DNA of 64,000 nt, from contig NZ_CP133190.1 of the NCBI RefSeq assembly GCF_030913705.1, forward strand, positions 1,116,001-1,180,000. Reading direction: 5' to 3'. The notes under the pieces are model-generated. The model was not told where the DNA came from. It worked only from the letters and a program-made list of their open reading frames with translations, and did no database searches. Origin of the DNA: Anaerocolumna sp. MB42-C2. Its GTDB lineage: Bacteria > Bacillota > Clostridia > Lachnospirales > Lachnospiraceae. Shown in pieces: positions 14,818-23,994 of this stretch (its first letter is position 1; every line of letters starts with the position of its first letter). The position numbers were made by a program, and so were the translations under genes.

Positions 14818-15187
14818 AGTTCAATGCAAAAGATATATTAATTCTTATATATGTACTTATAAGTCACATACAATTATAAAAAGGCCTGTTGCAGGGCCAT
14901 AATTTATCTTAATTTGGATAGAATCGTTTATATTCCTGACCCAAACTCGATAAATTTGTTTTAGCGACAGACCTTTAAATGAATACCTACATCTAACCAT
15001 GGAATTCGCTGACATTAACATTTCAGTCAACTTTAAATTATAAAAATTTTATTAAGCGTTTAAATTTATTAAACGTTTAAATTTTATTACGGTTAACCTT
15101 TAACGGTTTAACCTTTATTATTGTTCTATTTTCTTTTATTTATAATTACTAATCTAGCCTTATCCGAATTATAAAATAAATTTAAAT
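14818..15187. other. Intergenic region with palindromic AT-rich repeats
   Basis: No gene is visible in 370 bp. Between 15,055 and 15,120 several short palindromes follow each other (TTTAAACGTTTAAA-like and GGTTAACC-like). The GGTTAA...TTAACC stem may end the leftward ABC operon, but the T-run is poor. A small stem GGCCTG...CAGGGCC near 14,883 could follow the GH18 gene. Confidence 0.4.
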
Positions 15188-15928
15188 TCATTCCGCATTT
15201 AATACACGGCTTAAAAATTCTCTGGTACGTTCTTCTCTTGGATTGTTAAAGATCTGTTCCGGACTTCCCTCTTCTGCTATAACACCCTTGTCCATAAATA
15301 CAACTCGGTTAGAAACTTCTTTTGCAAATCCCATTTCGTGAGTTACTACCAACATAGTAAGCCCAGACTGGGCCAGTTCTTTCATAACCTTAAGAACTTC
15401 TCCTACCATTTCCGGGTCAAGTGCTGAAGTAGGTTCATCAAATAACATAACATCCGGTTCCATAGATAAAGCTCTGGCTATTGCCACTCGCTGTTTTTGT
15501 CCGCCGGATAATTGTCTTGGTTTCGCATTGATATATTGTTCCATACCAACTATTTTTAAATATTTCATAGCAACCGTTTTTGCTTCTTCCTTGGAACGTC
15601 CAAGTACTTTAACCTGTCCAACCATACAGTTGCTTAATACATCATGATTATTAAATAAATTAAACTGCTGGAATACCATACCGAGTTTAGTACGGTAAGC
15701 ATAGATATCATGTTTATTATCCAGGATATTTTCCCCATTGTATATAATCTGTCCGCCGGTAGGCTTTTCTAACAGGTTAACACAACGAAGCAGCGTTGAT
15801 TTACCGGAGCCTGAAGAACCGATGATACATACTACTTCACCTTTATTTACTGAGAAATCAATATCTTTTAACACTTCATGAGACCCAAAGGACTTACTCA
15901 GATGTTGAATATCAATTACTTTTTCCAT
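15188..15928 (-). CDS. Amino-acid ABC importer ATPase (lysine-type system)
   Basis: This 246-aa GlnQ/HisP-family ATPase has Walker [10 protein letters not shown] near residues 37-45, the Q-loop VFQQFNLF, the ABC signature LSGGQKQR, Walker [13 protein letters not shown] and the switch histidine in VTHEMGFA. It powers the permease encoded 33 bases upstream. The operon is led by a lysine riboswitch, so lysine or another basic amino acid is the probable substrate. All catalytic residues are present. Confidence 0.95.
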   Translation of the reverse strand: MEKVIDIQHLSKSFGSHEVLKDIDFSVNKGEVVCIIGSSGSGKSTLLRCVNLLEKPTGGQIIYNGENILDNKHDIYAYRTKLGMVFQQFNLFNNHDVLSNCMVGQVKVLGRSKEEAKTVAMKYLKIVGMEQYINAKPRQLSGGQKQRVAIARALSMEPDVMLFDEPTSALDPEMVGEVLKVMKELAQSGLTMLVVTHEMGFAKEVSNRVVFMDKGVIAEEGSPEQIFNNPREERTREFLSRVLNAE

Positions 15929-15961
15929 TCTATTAACCTAACCTCTTTCCCTGTATTTTTC

Positions 15962-16690
15962 CTATACCTGCATCTGATTTCCCATCATAATGTAATTATC
16001 TGGGCCGTCTAATTTTCTTTCAATTGCGCGTAAGATTCTCGTGACTGTAAATGTCATGATAAAGTACAATACACAGGCAACTGCAAAAGACTCAAAATAC
16101 CTGAAATTATTACCTGCAACGGATTTCGTCTGGAAGAATAATTCGGATACAGCAATTACATTTAATACGGAGGTATCTTTAATATTAATTACAAATTCAT
16201 TACCTGTTGCGGGTAAGATGTTACGGATAACCTGTGGCAATACTACATGTAACATAGTTTTAATGTGGTTCATACCAATTGCAGCAGCTGCTTCAAACTG
16301 ACCTTTATCAATGGAAACGATACCACCGCGGACAATTTCGGACATATAAGCTCCGGTATTAATGGATACAATAAATATTGCTGCAACGGACTTATTCATA
16401 TCAATATGAAACGCCTGTGCAGAACCATAGTATATAACCATAGCCTGAACGATCATAGGTGTTCCCCTGAAAAATTCAATGTATACTGAAAGTATAATAT
16501 TAATAATTTTTAATAGGATCTTTTTTAAACCACGTTCCGGTACCGGTATAGTACGAATGACCCCTACCATCAAACCAATCAGAGACCCTAATATGGTACC
16601 AATGATAGAAACGTATAAAGTAACCCCTGCCCCTCGTAAAAACATCGGCCAGTTATTTGATATAATCTTAATAAGCCAATCCAGGCTCAT
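15962..16690 (-). CDS. Amino-acid ABC importer permease (lysine-type system)
   Basis: The 242-aa membrane protein belongs to the HisMQ family. It has about five hydrophobic segments, and the cytoplasmic coupling loop reads GQFEAAAAIGMNHIKTMLHV (EAA motif). One gene for the permease implies a homodimer. AGGAGGTAAT precedes the ATG. A structured intergenic repeat separates it from the binding-protein gene, which may lower its expression relative to the binding protein. Confidence 0.95.
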   Translation of the reverse strand: MSLDWLIKIISNNWPMFLRGAGVTLYVSIIGTILGSLIGLMVGVIRTIPVPERGLKKILLKIINIILSVYIEFFRGTPMIVQAMVIYYGSAQAFHIDMNKSVAAIFIVSINTGAYMSEIVRGGIVSIDKGQFEAAAAIGMNHIKTMLHVVLPQVIRNILPATGNEFVINIKDTSVLNVIAVSELFFQTKSVAGNNFRYFESFAVACVLYFIMTFTVTRILRAIERKLDGPDNYIMMGNQMQV

Positions 16691-16771
16691 ATCATTACCT
16701 CCTTAAATAAAAATAAACAAAATCATAATTGTTGAATCCTGAGTTTTAGCTCTAAATGTTTTCAACAACTT

Positions 16772-16872
16772 GAGTCCAGCTTATCAGACTCTGGCGCTGA
16801 CACTTAATAATTTTTGCAGCAATTAACTCTTAAGTGTCAAACACCTCCCCCGGAGGGTTTTTATCTCATAGG
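16772..16872. repeat. Structured intergenic repeat, copy A
   Basis: Read on the plus strand: GAGTC (16772)/GACTC (16787) hairpin, then TGACACTTAA (16798-16807) pairing with TTAAGTGTCA (16830-16839), then CCCCCGGAGGGTTTTTAT. The same order of elements occurs at 18033-18156, with a different sequence in the long stem but pairing kept. It lies between the binding-protein and permease genes. Confidence 0.65.
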
Positions 16873-16940
16873 ATGAACTCTCCGATGAAAGATAGAAACC
16901 GGCTGCTTTCTTTATACACCCGGTTTCGTAAGTAGTCTCA

Positions 16941-17837
16941 TTACTGAGCTGCTGGCTGATTTAATATAGCAGTGTCCATAATGCTTGTACGCTCTTCTTC
17001 TGAGACACCTGCTAAAATTTCATTGATTTTAGCAGTAAGGTCACTTCCTTTAGCAACACCGACTGCTATAGCAGTATCATCATCCGATGTTTGAAATCCG
17101 TCTGTAAATTCTACCATTGCAAAATTATCATTGGCCGCGGAAGCGCTGACACCCTCTGGGCGTTCTGAAACATAACCGTCAATGATTCCGGATTCCAGTG
17201 CGACTCTCATAGCCGGGAAGTTGTCCATTGCAGTTTCTTTTTTAACACCTTCAATTTGATCTATAACTGAATAATGAAAAGTATTTAACTGAGCTGTAAT
17301 TTTAGCACCCTTAAAATCTTGAATAGATTTGGCATTTTCATATTTTCCGCCTTTTTTAACTACCATAACCAAATCAGATTTGTAATAATTATCTGTAAAA
17401 TCAATGGTTTCTTTTCTCTCTGCGGTAGGTGACATACCTGCAATAATCGCATCTATTTTACCGGATGTTAAAGCCGGAACAAGACCATCCCATTCTGTTT
17501 TAACAATAACTAATTTTTTACCTAAACCGTCTGCAATTTTCTTTGCGATCTCTACATCATAACCGCCTGCAAATTCCGCACCGCCCTCTATAGCAACACC
17601 TCCGTTGGAATCATCCATCTGCGTCCAATTAAATGGTGCATATCCAGCTTCCATACCTACTTTAAAAGTCTCTTCCTCTGTTGTCTCTGCCCCTGAATTA
17701 TCAGAAGTTGCAGCAGCATCCCCGGATGCAGTCTGTGCCGTGCCCGGATTCTGCGAATCGGTTTTGGTTCCGCATCCCGCCAATAAACAAGCTACCGATA
17801 ATGACATTGCTAATAATACACCTAATTTTTTCTTCAT
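16941..17837 (-). CDS. Amino-acid ABC importer binding lipoprotein (lysine-type system)
   Basis: The 298-aa precursor has a lipoprotein signal with lipobox LLAGC (Cys 22), a threonine/serine/alanine-rich linker to about residue 55 and a family-3 solute-binding domain (FKVGMEAGYAPFNWTQ..., GGYDVEIAKKIADGLGK, AGMSPTAERKETIDFTDNYY). It captures the amino acid outside the cell and delivers it to the permease. First gene of the operon and directly controlled by the upstream riboswitch. Substrate preference for lysine is inferred from the riboswitch, not from residues in the pocket. Confidence 0.95.
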   Translation of the reverse strand: MKKKLGVLLAMSLSVACLLAGCGTKTDSQNPGTAQTASGDAAATSDNSGAETTEEETFKVGMEAGYAPFNWTQMDDSNGGVAIEGGAEFAGGYDVEIAKKIADGLGKKLVIVKTEWDGLVPALTSGKIDAIIAGMSPTAERKETIDFTDNYYKSDLVMVVKKGGKYENAKSIQDFKGAKITAQLNTFHYSVIDQIEGVKKETAMDNFPAMRVALESGIIDGYVSERPEGVSASAANDNFAMVEFTDGFQTSDDDTAIAVGVAKGSDLTAKINEILAGVSEEERTSIMDTAILNQPAAQ

Positions 17838-18032
17838 ATCTTATTTTCTCCTTCTTTTTATTAATTTAATTCTAAATTATATATGTTCTATACAGGGAAA
17901 ACCTGACAAGACAAAACACCCTATGCTAGTTTCCTTGTTCGAAAATTTATTCGCCTTTACACTAAAATTTGCAAAGTCGAACAACAAAGCAAAGAAGTCC
18001 GAAGTTCGGAGAACTTTCCTATAAATAAGAAA

Positions 18033-18156
18033 GAGTCTGGTTTGTCAGACTCTAGCGCTGACGCGCTGTCACTTTAGTGACGATCCACCTCTGGCGCGTC
18101 ATGTGCATCCTGCCCGGAGGGCTTTTTATGCAATAGAACGCAATTTCCTATTGCAT
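18033..18156. repeat. Structured intergenic repeat, copy B
   Basis: Elements: AGAGTCTG/CAGACTCT hairpin (18032-18053), TGACGCGC (18059-18066) pairing with GCGCGTCA (18094-18101), an inner GTCACT/AGTGAC stem, CCCGGAGGGCTTTTTATG, and a final ATGCAATAG/CTATTGCAT stem. It lies in the leader of the binding-protein mRNA, between the riboswitch terminator and the gene. Same orientation as copy A. Confidence 0.65.
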
Positions 18157-18396
18157 AAAAAAAACCTGAGGAAACCTCAGGCAATATACAAGATTGACCT
18201 AATAACCCCCTTCTTTCCCAACCGAGATAGCACAACTCAACAAACTGGGATGTTCATTGAGACAGTCCTACAGCTGTTAACTGTAGGCCCAGCAGATAAT
18301 CCTGAGTTATTATCCACTTCGGCGATATTTCCTTCTCTATAGCATCTTTGCTTCTCAAACTCCACTAAAGACTGTTAAATATCGCGCCTCTACCTC
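18157..18396 (-). promoter_or_regulatory. Lysine riboswitch (L box) with terminator
   Basis: On the minus strand the conserved L-box pieces occur in order: GAGGTAGAGGCGCGA, GGAAATATCGCCGAAG, CTGGG, GTAGGACTGTC and GTGCTATCTC. GAGGTAG (18390-18396) pairs with CTATCTC (18224-18230) as P1. The expression platform GCCTGAGG-TTT-CCTCAGG plus T8 (18182-18157) is a Rho-independent terminator. Lysine binding should therefore stop transcription of the downstream ABC importer. Confidence 0.92.
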
Positions 18397-18434
18397 ACCT
18401 GCATTAGTGAGGTTATATTTAAATTATGTTATAT

Positions 18435-18463
18435 ATCTTACAACAACAATCTATATCTGTCAA
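18435..18463 (-). promoter_or_regulatory. Promoter of the lysine-riboswitch operon
   Basis: TTGACA (complement of 18458-18463), 17-bp spacer, TAAGAT (complement of 18435-18440). Transcription would start about 30 bases before the riboswitch P1 helix. Confidence 0.7.
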
Positions 18464-18570
18464 TCTACCAAATTATATTTCTTACTATTAATTTTTAAGT
18501 ATTTTCTATAATAAACCATAATCAGTGAAAGTGTTAGATTAATGCAACTTAATTAAAGGAGGGTAAAATT

Positions 18571-18636
18571 TTGTTATCGGCTGATTTCAGTAACCATCCC
18601 ATATTTTTATCATACTATAAAATTAGTTTATTATAA
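18571..18636 (+). CDS. Possible 21-aa leader peptide upstream of feoA
   Basis: TTG 18571 follows AAAGGAGGG with 7 bases spacing, a better ribosome binding site than that of feoA itself. The frame reads MLSADFSNHPIFLSYYKISL and stops at 18634-18636, 32 bases before feoA. It could be a regulatory leader or a small protein of the Feo system. Only the strong Shine-Dalgarno supports it. Confidence 0.35.
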   Translation: MLSADFSNHPIFLSYYKISLL

Positions 18637-18668
18637 CTTATATTTGGAATAAATTTGGAGGTAATAAT

Positions 18669-18896
18669 ATGATAAAACTTGACACTGTATCTGTAGGCAG
18701 ACAGGTTACTGTTGAAGAGTTATCATCCACTGATATAGTAAGGGAACGAATGCTCGCTTTAGGATTAACTAAGGGAGCTAAAATTGAAGTCATTCGAAAA
18801 GGACCCAGTGGTGATCCGACTATATATAATATCCGTGGTGCAATGATAGCCTTACGTAAAGAAGAGGCTTCTCTTGTAAATGTACTGGACGCTTAA
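18669..18896 (+). CDS. feoA: FeoA, ferrous iron transport accessory protein
   Basis: The 75-aa SH3-like domain protein (VGRQVTVEELSSTDIVRERM, LALGLTKGAKIEVIRKGPSG, AMIALRKEEASLVNV) matches FeoA in length and pattern. FeoA binds or stimulates the GTPase domain of FeoB on the cytoplasmic side. TTGGAGG lies upstream of the ATG. The feoB gene begins 59 bases after its stop, with no terminator between. Confidence 0.92.
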   Translation: MIKLDTVSVGRQVTVEELSSTDIVRERMLALGLTKGAKIEVIRKGPSGDPTIYNIRGAMIALRKEEASLVNVLDA

Positions 18897-18955
18897 GATA
18901 AACCGGTAGGTGAAAATTTGATTAAAATACCAAAAATAAGCTTAGGAGGTTCGAA

Positions 18956-21073
18956 ATGGGTTTAACATTTCAATCGATACAATCCTGTTCCCTGACAGAT
19001 ATTTTTCAAATAGACAAATCTGAAAAACAATATGTCATTGCCCTTGCGGGTAATCCAAACACAGGTAAAAGTACTGTTTTTAATGCGTTAACCGGACTTC
19101 ATCAGCATACAGGAAACTGGCCGGGTAAAACTGTTGTAAATGCCAGAGGTGAATATCCCTATAACGGCCTTGAATATATTCTGGTGGATCTGCCGGGCAC
19201 TTATTCCTTATTTGCCACCTCGGCAGAAGAGACTGTTTCCAGAGATTTCTTGTGTTTTGGAAATTCTGATGCCGTAGTGGTTGTATGTGATGCAACTTGT
19301 CTAGAACGAAATCTGAATCTGGTTTATCAGGTAATGGAGCTTACAAACCGAGTTATATTATGCATCAATCTCATTGATGAAGCAAAGAAAAAAAACATTG
19401 AGGTAGATGCAAGAGGAATTGAAAAAGAACTAGGTATTCCTGTAATTTTATGCGCTGCCAGAAATGGTACCGGTCTTTTGGAATTAAGAGAAATGATATA
19501 TAAAGTGACAACAGGTGACGTTAATCCAAGTCCAAATCCTGTCCATTACAGTAAGGATATTGAAGATAAAGCTGCTGCATTAATTCCCGTATTTGAAGAG
19601 AATGTAAAAGGTGTTAATTCCAGATGGCTGGCCTTGCGGTTAATTGATGGTGACACCAGGTTTTTGGATTCCATTTTTACAAATTTTGAACACCCTCTGA
19701 TAAAAAAATATATTTCCACAGACTGTTCCTATGAAGCGGAAGCAGACAAAAAGAAAATACGAGACGAAATAGCAAAACAACTTTATCAGAAAGCTGAAAC
19801 AATTAAGTTAAAATATATAACACAAGACAGTTTAAAAATGAATCGTGACAGAATACTAGATAATTATGTAACCTCAAGAATATTTGGAATTCCCCTTATG
19901 CTGCTTGTTTTAGCAGTTATTTTCTGGATTACCATATACGGAGCCAATATACCCTCAGCTATGATATCCAAAACGCTCTTTTATGTGGAGGATAAATTAA
20001 CACTCCTTTTCACCCTGTTAAATGCTCCCCAATGGCTGCACGGTGTATTCATTCTCGGACTTTTCAGGACCATGGCATGGATTATCTCCGTAATGCTGCC
20101 TCCTATGGCTATATTTTTTCCGTTATTTACGATATTAGAGGATTTAGGTTATCTTCCAAGGGTAGCATTTAATATGGATCATTTATTTAAGAAAGCCTGT
20201 GCCCATGGCAAACAATGTCTAAGCATGTGTATGGGATTTGGTTGTAATGCGGCTGGTATTGTATCCTGCAGAATAATTGAATCACCAAGAGAACGGTTAA
20301 TAGCAATTTTAACAAATAATTTTGTTCCCTGTAACGGTAGATTTCCTACTTTAATTGCCATATCCTCTGTTTTTCTTGTGACAAAAACAGGTATAAATTA
20401 TGGTATACTTCCGGCTTTGTCCGTAACAGGCCTTGTCATTTTCGGAATCATTGTAACGCTATTGGTCTCTTATGGATTATCCAAAACTATATTAAAGGGT
20501 ATCCCCTCCACCTTTACCCTGGAACTGCCGCCATACCGGGTACCCCAAATAGGCCGTGTACTTTATACTTCTATAATAGACAGAACTCTCTTTGTACTTT
20601 GGAGAGCAGTTGCCGTAGCAGCCCCAGCCGGAATTTTTATCTGGATTTTGGCAAATATTCGTGTAGGTGATTTAAGTATTATCAGTCATGTTGCATTATT
20701 TCTGGATCCATTTGCAAAAATGATCGGGCTGGACGGCTATATCCTAATGGCTTTTCTATTGGCTCTTCCTGCAAACGAATTACTGCTGCCGATTTTAATA
20801 ATGAGTTATTTATCCACAGGTGCTATGGTACAATATGATAGTATAGAATCCTTAAGAAGGCTCCTTTTAGATCATAACTGGACCTATCTTACTGCACTTA
20901 ACGTTATGTTATTCAGCCTTCTTCACTGGCCCTGCGCTACAACTCTTTTAACCATACGAAAAGAAACCGGAAGCCTTAAATGGACTATTCTTGGTGCTGT
21001 TATCCCAACCGTTATTGCAGTAATTATATGTTTTATGACAACAATGGTTTTTCGGATATTTAACTGGGCATAG
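18956..21073 (+). CDS. feoB: FeoB, ferrous iron transporter
   Basis: The 705-aa protein has an N-terminal G domain: G1 GNPNTGKST near 26-34, G3 DLPGTYSL near 75-82 and CINLIDEAKK for G4. A helical inhibitor domain follows, then a membrane region from about residue 305 to the end with the Gate motifs (CMGFGCNAAGI and FVPCNGRFP carry the conserved cysteines). It imports Fe2+ across the cytoplasmic membrane. AGGAGG precedes the ATG. A convergent DtxR/MntR-type gene lies downstream. Confidence 0.95.
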   Translation: MGLTFQSIQSCSLTDIFQIDKSEKQYVIALAGNPNTGKSTVFNALTGLHQHTGNWPGKTVVNARGEYPYNGLEYILVDLPGTYSLFATSAEETVSRDFLCFGNSDAVVVVCDATCLERNLNLVYQVMELTNRVILCINLIDEAKKKNIEVDARGIEKELGIPVILCAARNGTGLLELREMIYKVTTGDVNPSPNPVHYSKDIEDKAAALIPVFEENVKGVNSRWLALRLIDGDTRFLDSIFTNFEHPLIKKYISTDCSYEAEADKKKIRDEIAKQLYQKAETIKLKYITQDSLKMNRDRILDNYVTSRIFGIPLMLLVLAVIFWITIYGANIPSAMISKTLFYVEDKLTLLFTLLNAPQWLHGVFILGLFRTMAWIISVMLPPMAIFFPLFTILEDLGYLPRVAFNMDHLFKKACAHGKQCLSMCMGFGCNAAGIVSCRIIESPRERLIAILTNNFVPCNGRFPTLIAISSVFLVTKTGINYGILPALSVTGLVIFGIIVTLLVSYGLSKTILKGIPSTFTLELPPYRVPQIGRVLYTSIIDRTLFVLWRAVAVAAPAGIFIWILANIRVGDLSIISHVALFLDPFAKMIGLDGYILMAFLLALPANELLLPILIMSYLSTGAMVQYDSIESLRRLLLDHNWTYLTALNVMLFSLLHWPCATTLLTIRKETGSLKWTILGAVIPTVIAVIICFMTTMVFRIFNWA

Positions 21074-21108
21074 ACGATACTATGTTAAAAACTATTTTCT
21101 AATAAAGT

Positions 21109-21157
21109 GGTTGTTGCAAAATTCTTAAGATTTAAACCATATAATTTTGCAACAACC
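21109..21157. terminator. Bidirectional terminator between feoB and the metalloregulator gene
   Basis: A perfect 15-bp stem, GGTTGTTGCAAAATT (21109-21123) and AATTTTGCAACAACC (21143-21157), lies between convergent genes. The stem is AT-rich at its base on both sides. Confidence 0.7.
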
Positions 21158-21166
21158 GGCTTTTCG

Positions 21167-21640
21167 TCAATGCTTATCTTTGGAATTCCGAAAGGTAAGA
21201 AAATTATTCATAACTTGCGGATTATTGTCGAAGAACTCTATAAAATCTTGAATTCCACGTAATATTTCGTTACTTATAGTATGTTCCATCTTTTCTGTAC
21301 TATCTAAAAGACCGTCTTTAATGTTCAGCAGGGTCAAAAAGCGCTCTATTAAATTATGCCGGTTCAGTAATGCTTTTCCTATTACTACTCCGTTTGATTC
21401 AAGCATAATAACCCCATACTTTTCATATTTTAATAAATTAATATCCGCTAATTTCTGAATCATTTTCGTTACGGAGGGCGGTTGTACATTTAGTGCTGCT
21501 GCGAGATCGTTTACCCTGGTAAATCCGTTTTTCTCTGATAGTCTGTATATCATCTCCACATAATCTTCTGCCGATGCAGATAAGAGTTCCTGATCTTTTC
21601 TCATATATTCCCGAAAAGTAAAAAATTCATGTTCTTGCAT
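21167..21640 (-). CDS. DtxR/MntR-family metal-dependent repressor
   Basis: The chosen ATG 21640 gives MQEHEFFTFREYM and follows AGAGGC; the frame stays open 17 codons upstream without a ribosome binding site. Residues ~18-75 form the winged helix (SAEDYVEMIYRLSEKNGFTR, VNDLAAALNVQPPSVTKMIQ). The C-terminal dimer and metal domain contains NRHNLIERFL and EKMEHTISNEIL, which supply the His/Glu metal ligands of this family. No SH3 domain is present, so it is MntR/short-DtxR sized (157 aa). It probably controls feoAB or manganese uptake. Confidence 0.85.
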   Translation of the reverse strand: MQEHEFFTFREYMRKDQELLSASAEDYVEMIYRLSEKNGFTRVNDLAAALNVQPPSVTKMIQKLADINLLKYEKYGVIMLESNGVVIGKALLNRHNLIERFLTLLNIKDGLLDSTEKMEHTISNEILRGIQDFIEFFDNNPQVMNNFLTFRNSKDKH

Positions 21641-21691
21641 AATAAGCCTCTGACTGAAAACTTTTATTAATCTCATTATATGATAATACAC

Positions 21692-22020
21692 AGTTAAATA
21701 TGGATATTGTTTAAATAAGTGAACCTAACTAACTCTATATCCTGCAGGTAGTTTCAATTAAACTAATGGTTTTTAGGCGGTTGCGAAACAGTGATATTGT
21801 TGCTATTAGCGGAACTTTGTCATATTAAACAAACGGTAATAATTCAGTTTAAATACTAAACTTACGGGTCCCTCCTTGCGTTTTCATTCTAAAACAGGAA
21901 GTCACTTGGTATTTTCAAACATAGTTTCCAGTAATATTTTGTAGAAATTTAAAATACAAACCGTTACAATAAATTAAGACATTTTATGTAAACCACTACT
22001 AACCTTCGGGAGGTTATTGA
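21692..22020. other. Intergenic region upstream of the FtsH-family gene
   Basis: This 329-bp region separates divergent genes and must contain their promoters. I see no consensus sigma-A pair, no ORF and no repeat in it. CGGGAGG directly before 22021 is the ribosome binding site of the protease gene. Confidence 0.5.
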
Positions 22021-23745
22021 ATGAAAAAAATCTATTTTATAATACTGTCTATCCTAGTGCTTGTATTAGTTGGCCTGACAGGATATCAGTACCTGAATAA
22101 AGATAAGACAGAATTAGAGATGTCCTACCCCTCATTTTTAGACCTGGCAGAGAAACATCAAGTGGAATCCGTTGTCTTTAATGTAAACGGCAATACTTTT
22201 AAAGCAGTTCTCGGCAATGAACCAGATAATATTTATATAGTACCTAATCCCAAAACAGAAGATTTTATTGAATATTTACTTACCAATAATATTACCGTAA
22301 GCTATGGCCAGGGCGGTGTGGGAATAAAATTTTTACAATTTGGCTTTCTTATCCTGATAGCAGGCGGTGTTTTCTTATATGTGCGTAAAGGCGGAAGTAA
22401 CAAACCTATGATTTCGGACGCAAATAAAAAGACCGGCAATGACTTTCCTATCACCTTAAATCAGATTGCAGGTAACACTGAAGCTAAATTAATGGTTGAA
22501 GATATCATAGAATTTATAAAACAACCGGAAAAATACTCTGCTGTCGGAGCAAGAATGCCAAAAGGTCTTCTTCTTTATGGCCCTCCCGGTACCGGTAAAA
22601 CCTTAATGGCAAAAGCTATTGCCGGAGAAGCTAATGTACCTTTTTATGCCATGAGCGGTTCGGATTTCGTTCAAATGTATGTAGGTGTAGGCGCAAGCCG
22701 TATCCGAAATCTATTTTCGAAAGCAAAAAAAAGTGAAAAAGCAGTTATTTTCATTGATGAAATTGATGCTATCGGTAAAAAGCGCGCCCGGAATACTTCT
22801 GCCAGTAATGATGAACGAGACCAGACCCTGAATGCACTTCTGACGGAAATGTCCGGCTTTCATGAGAATAAAGGAATTGTTGTAATCGGTGCGACCAATC
22901 GGTTGGATACTTTGGATGAAGCCCTTTTAAGGCCCGGTCGATTTGACAGGCAGATTGAAATCGGTCTGCCCGATGTAAATGCCAGAAAAAAAATTTTGAA
23001 TCTGTATGCAGAAAAAAAGCCTATCTCTGATGATGTTGATTTAGATGCCCTCTCAAAATCCACAGTATATTTCAGCGGAGCCATGTTAGAAAATCTTTTA
23101 AATGAAGCTGCAATTAATGCTGCTAATGAAGAACAGTCTGTAATAAATATGGAACATGTTGAAAAAGCATTCTATACGGTTATTGCCGGAGCACCAATGC
23201 TAGATCGCAGTTTTATCTCCGATCGTGACCGCCGGATTACAGCTTATCATGAAGCCGGACACGCGCTGGTAACCAAACTGCTTCAACCCGACCATTATAT
23301 TTCCAAAGTGACTATCATACCAAGTGTCAGAGGAGCCGGAGGTTTTAACCTAAGTATTCCGAAAGATACCATGTTCCAGACACAGAAGCAGATTAATGCT
23401 AATATTCAGATGCTGCTTGCAGGCAGAGCAGCGGAAGAATTAATCTTTGGAGAAGAGGAAATAACCACAGGTGCCAGTAATGACATTCAGAAAGCCTCCT
23501 CCATCATTGTGGATTATATTAACAAATACGGCATGGATCAGGATATGGGGTTATTCAGTACTGCTGTTTTATTGGATGGTTTTGACCGTGAGCTGGTGAA
23601 CAAATGCAGGAATCAGATGAATCTTTTATATAATGAGACCAGAAAATTACTAGAAGCTAATTTAGAACTTCTTGAAAATATCACTGCTGAGTTATTAGAA
23701 AAAGAATCCTTGAATGGTGAAGATATAGAACGTATCTGTGCATAA
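22021..23745 (+). CDS. ftsH: FtsH-family membrane AAA+ zinc protease
   Basis: The 574-aa protein has a first membrane helix at about residues 5-22, an extracytoplasmic domain, a second helix at about 102-120, then an AAA+ module: Walker A GPPGTGKT near 187-194, Walker B IFIDEIDAI near 243-251, and the second region of homology LDEALLRPGRFDRQ. The M41 zinc site is HEAGH near 413-417 with the downstream Asp in GASNDIQKA. It degrades membrane and cytoplasmic substrates. It is shorter than housekeeping FtsH and lacks the usual long tail, so it may be a second, specialised copy; the gene neighbourhood does not show its substrate. Confidence 0.9.
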   Translation: MKKIYFIILSILVLVLVGLTGYQYLNKDKTELEMSYPSFLDLAEKHQVESVVFNVNGNTFKAVLGNEPDNIYIVPNPKTEDFIEYLLTNNITVSYGQGGVGIKFLQFGFLILIAGGVFLYVRKGGSNKPMISDANKKTGNDFPITLNQIAGNTEAKLMVEDIIEFIKQPEKYSAVGARMPKGLLLYGPPGTGKTLMAKAIAGEANVPFYAMSGSDFVQMYVGVGASRIRNLFSKAKKSEKAVIFIDEIDAIGKKRARNTSASNDERDQTLNALLTEMSGFHENKGIVVIGATNRLDTLDEALLRPGRFDRQIEIGLPDVNARKKILNLYAEKKPISDDVDLDALSKSTVYFSGAMLENLLNEAAINAANEEQSVINMEHVEKAFYTVIAGAPMLDRSFISDRDRRITAYHEAGHALVTKLLQPDHYISKVTIIPSVRGAGGFNLSIPKDTMFQTQKQINANIQMLLAGRAAEELIFGEEEITTGASNDIQKASSIIVDYINKYGMDQDMGLFSTAVLLDGFDRELVNKCRNQMNLLYNETRKLLEANLELLENITAELLEKESLNGEDIERICA

Positions 23746-23833
23746 TTTTTCAAGGTTTAATGCAAGATTCTATTTATTATGTAATAAGTGAAAAGACATA
23801 TACCATTATATTTTTTATATATAATTCATATTA

Positions 23834-23872
23834 AAAATGCAGTTAAACCGTATCTTTGCTTAACTGCATTTT
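23834..23872. terminator. Bidirectional terminator after the FtsH-family gene
   Basis: AAAATGCAGTTAA and TTAACTGCATTTT form a 13-bp perfect stem with A and T runs at its ends, between convergent genes. Confidence 0.8.
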
Positions 23873-23994
23873 ATTTATATCTTTATAGTAATTCGAAAAT
23901 AATTACAATTTGGGTTGTTTAATCTAAATTTTCACAATAACAACCCACCTGAAATTTTTATCGAAAAAGGAGCTTTCATATCACTCAGCTTTTA

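Noticed and set aside
15055-15120. Replication origin-like palindrome cluster
   Set aside because: No DnaA-box-like TTATCCACA and no replication gene nearby; more likely AT-rich intergenic or terminator sequence.
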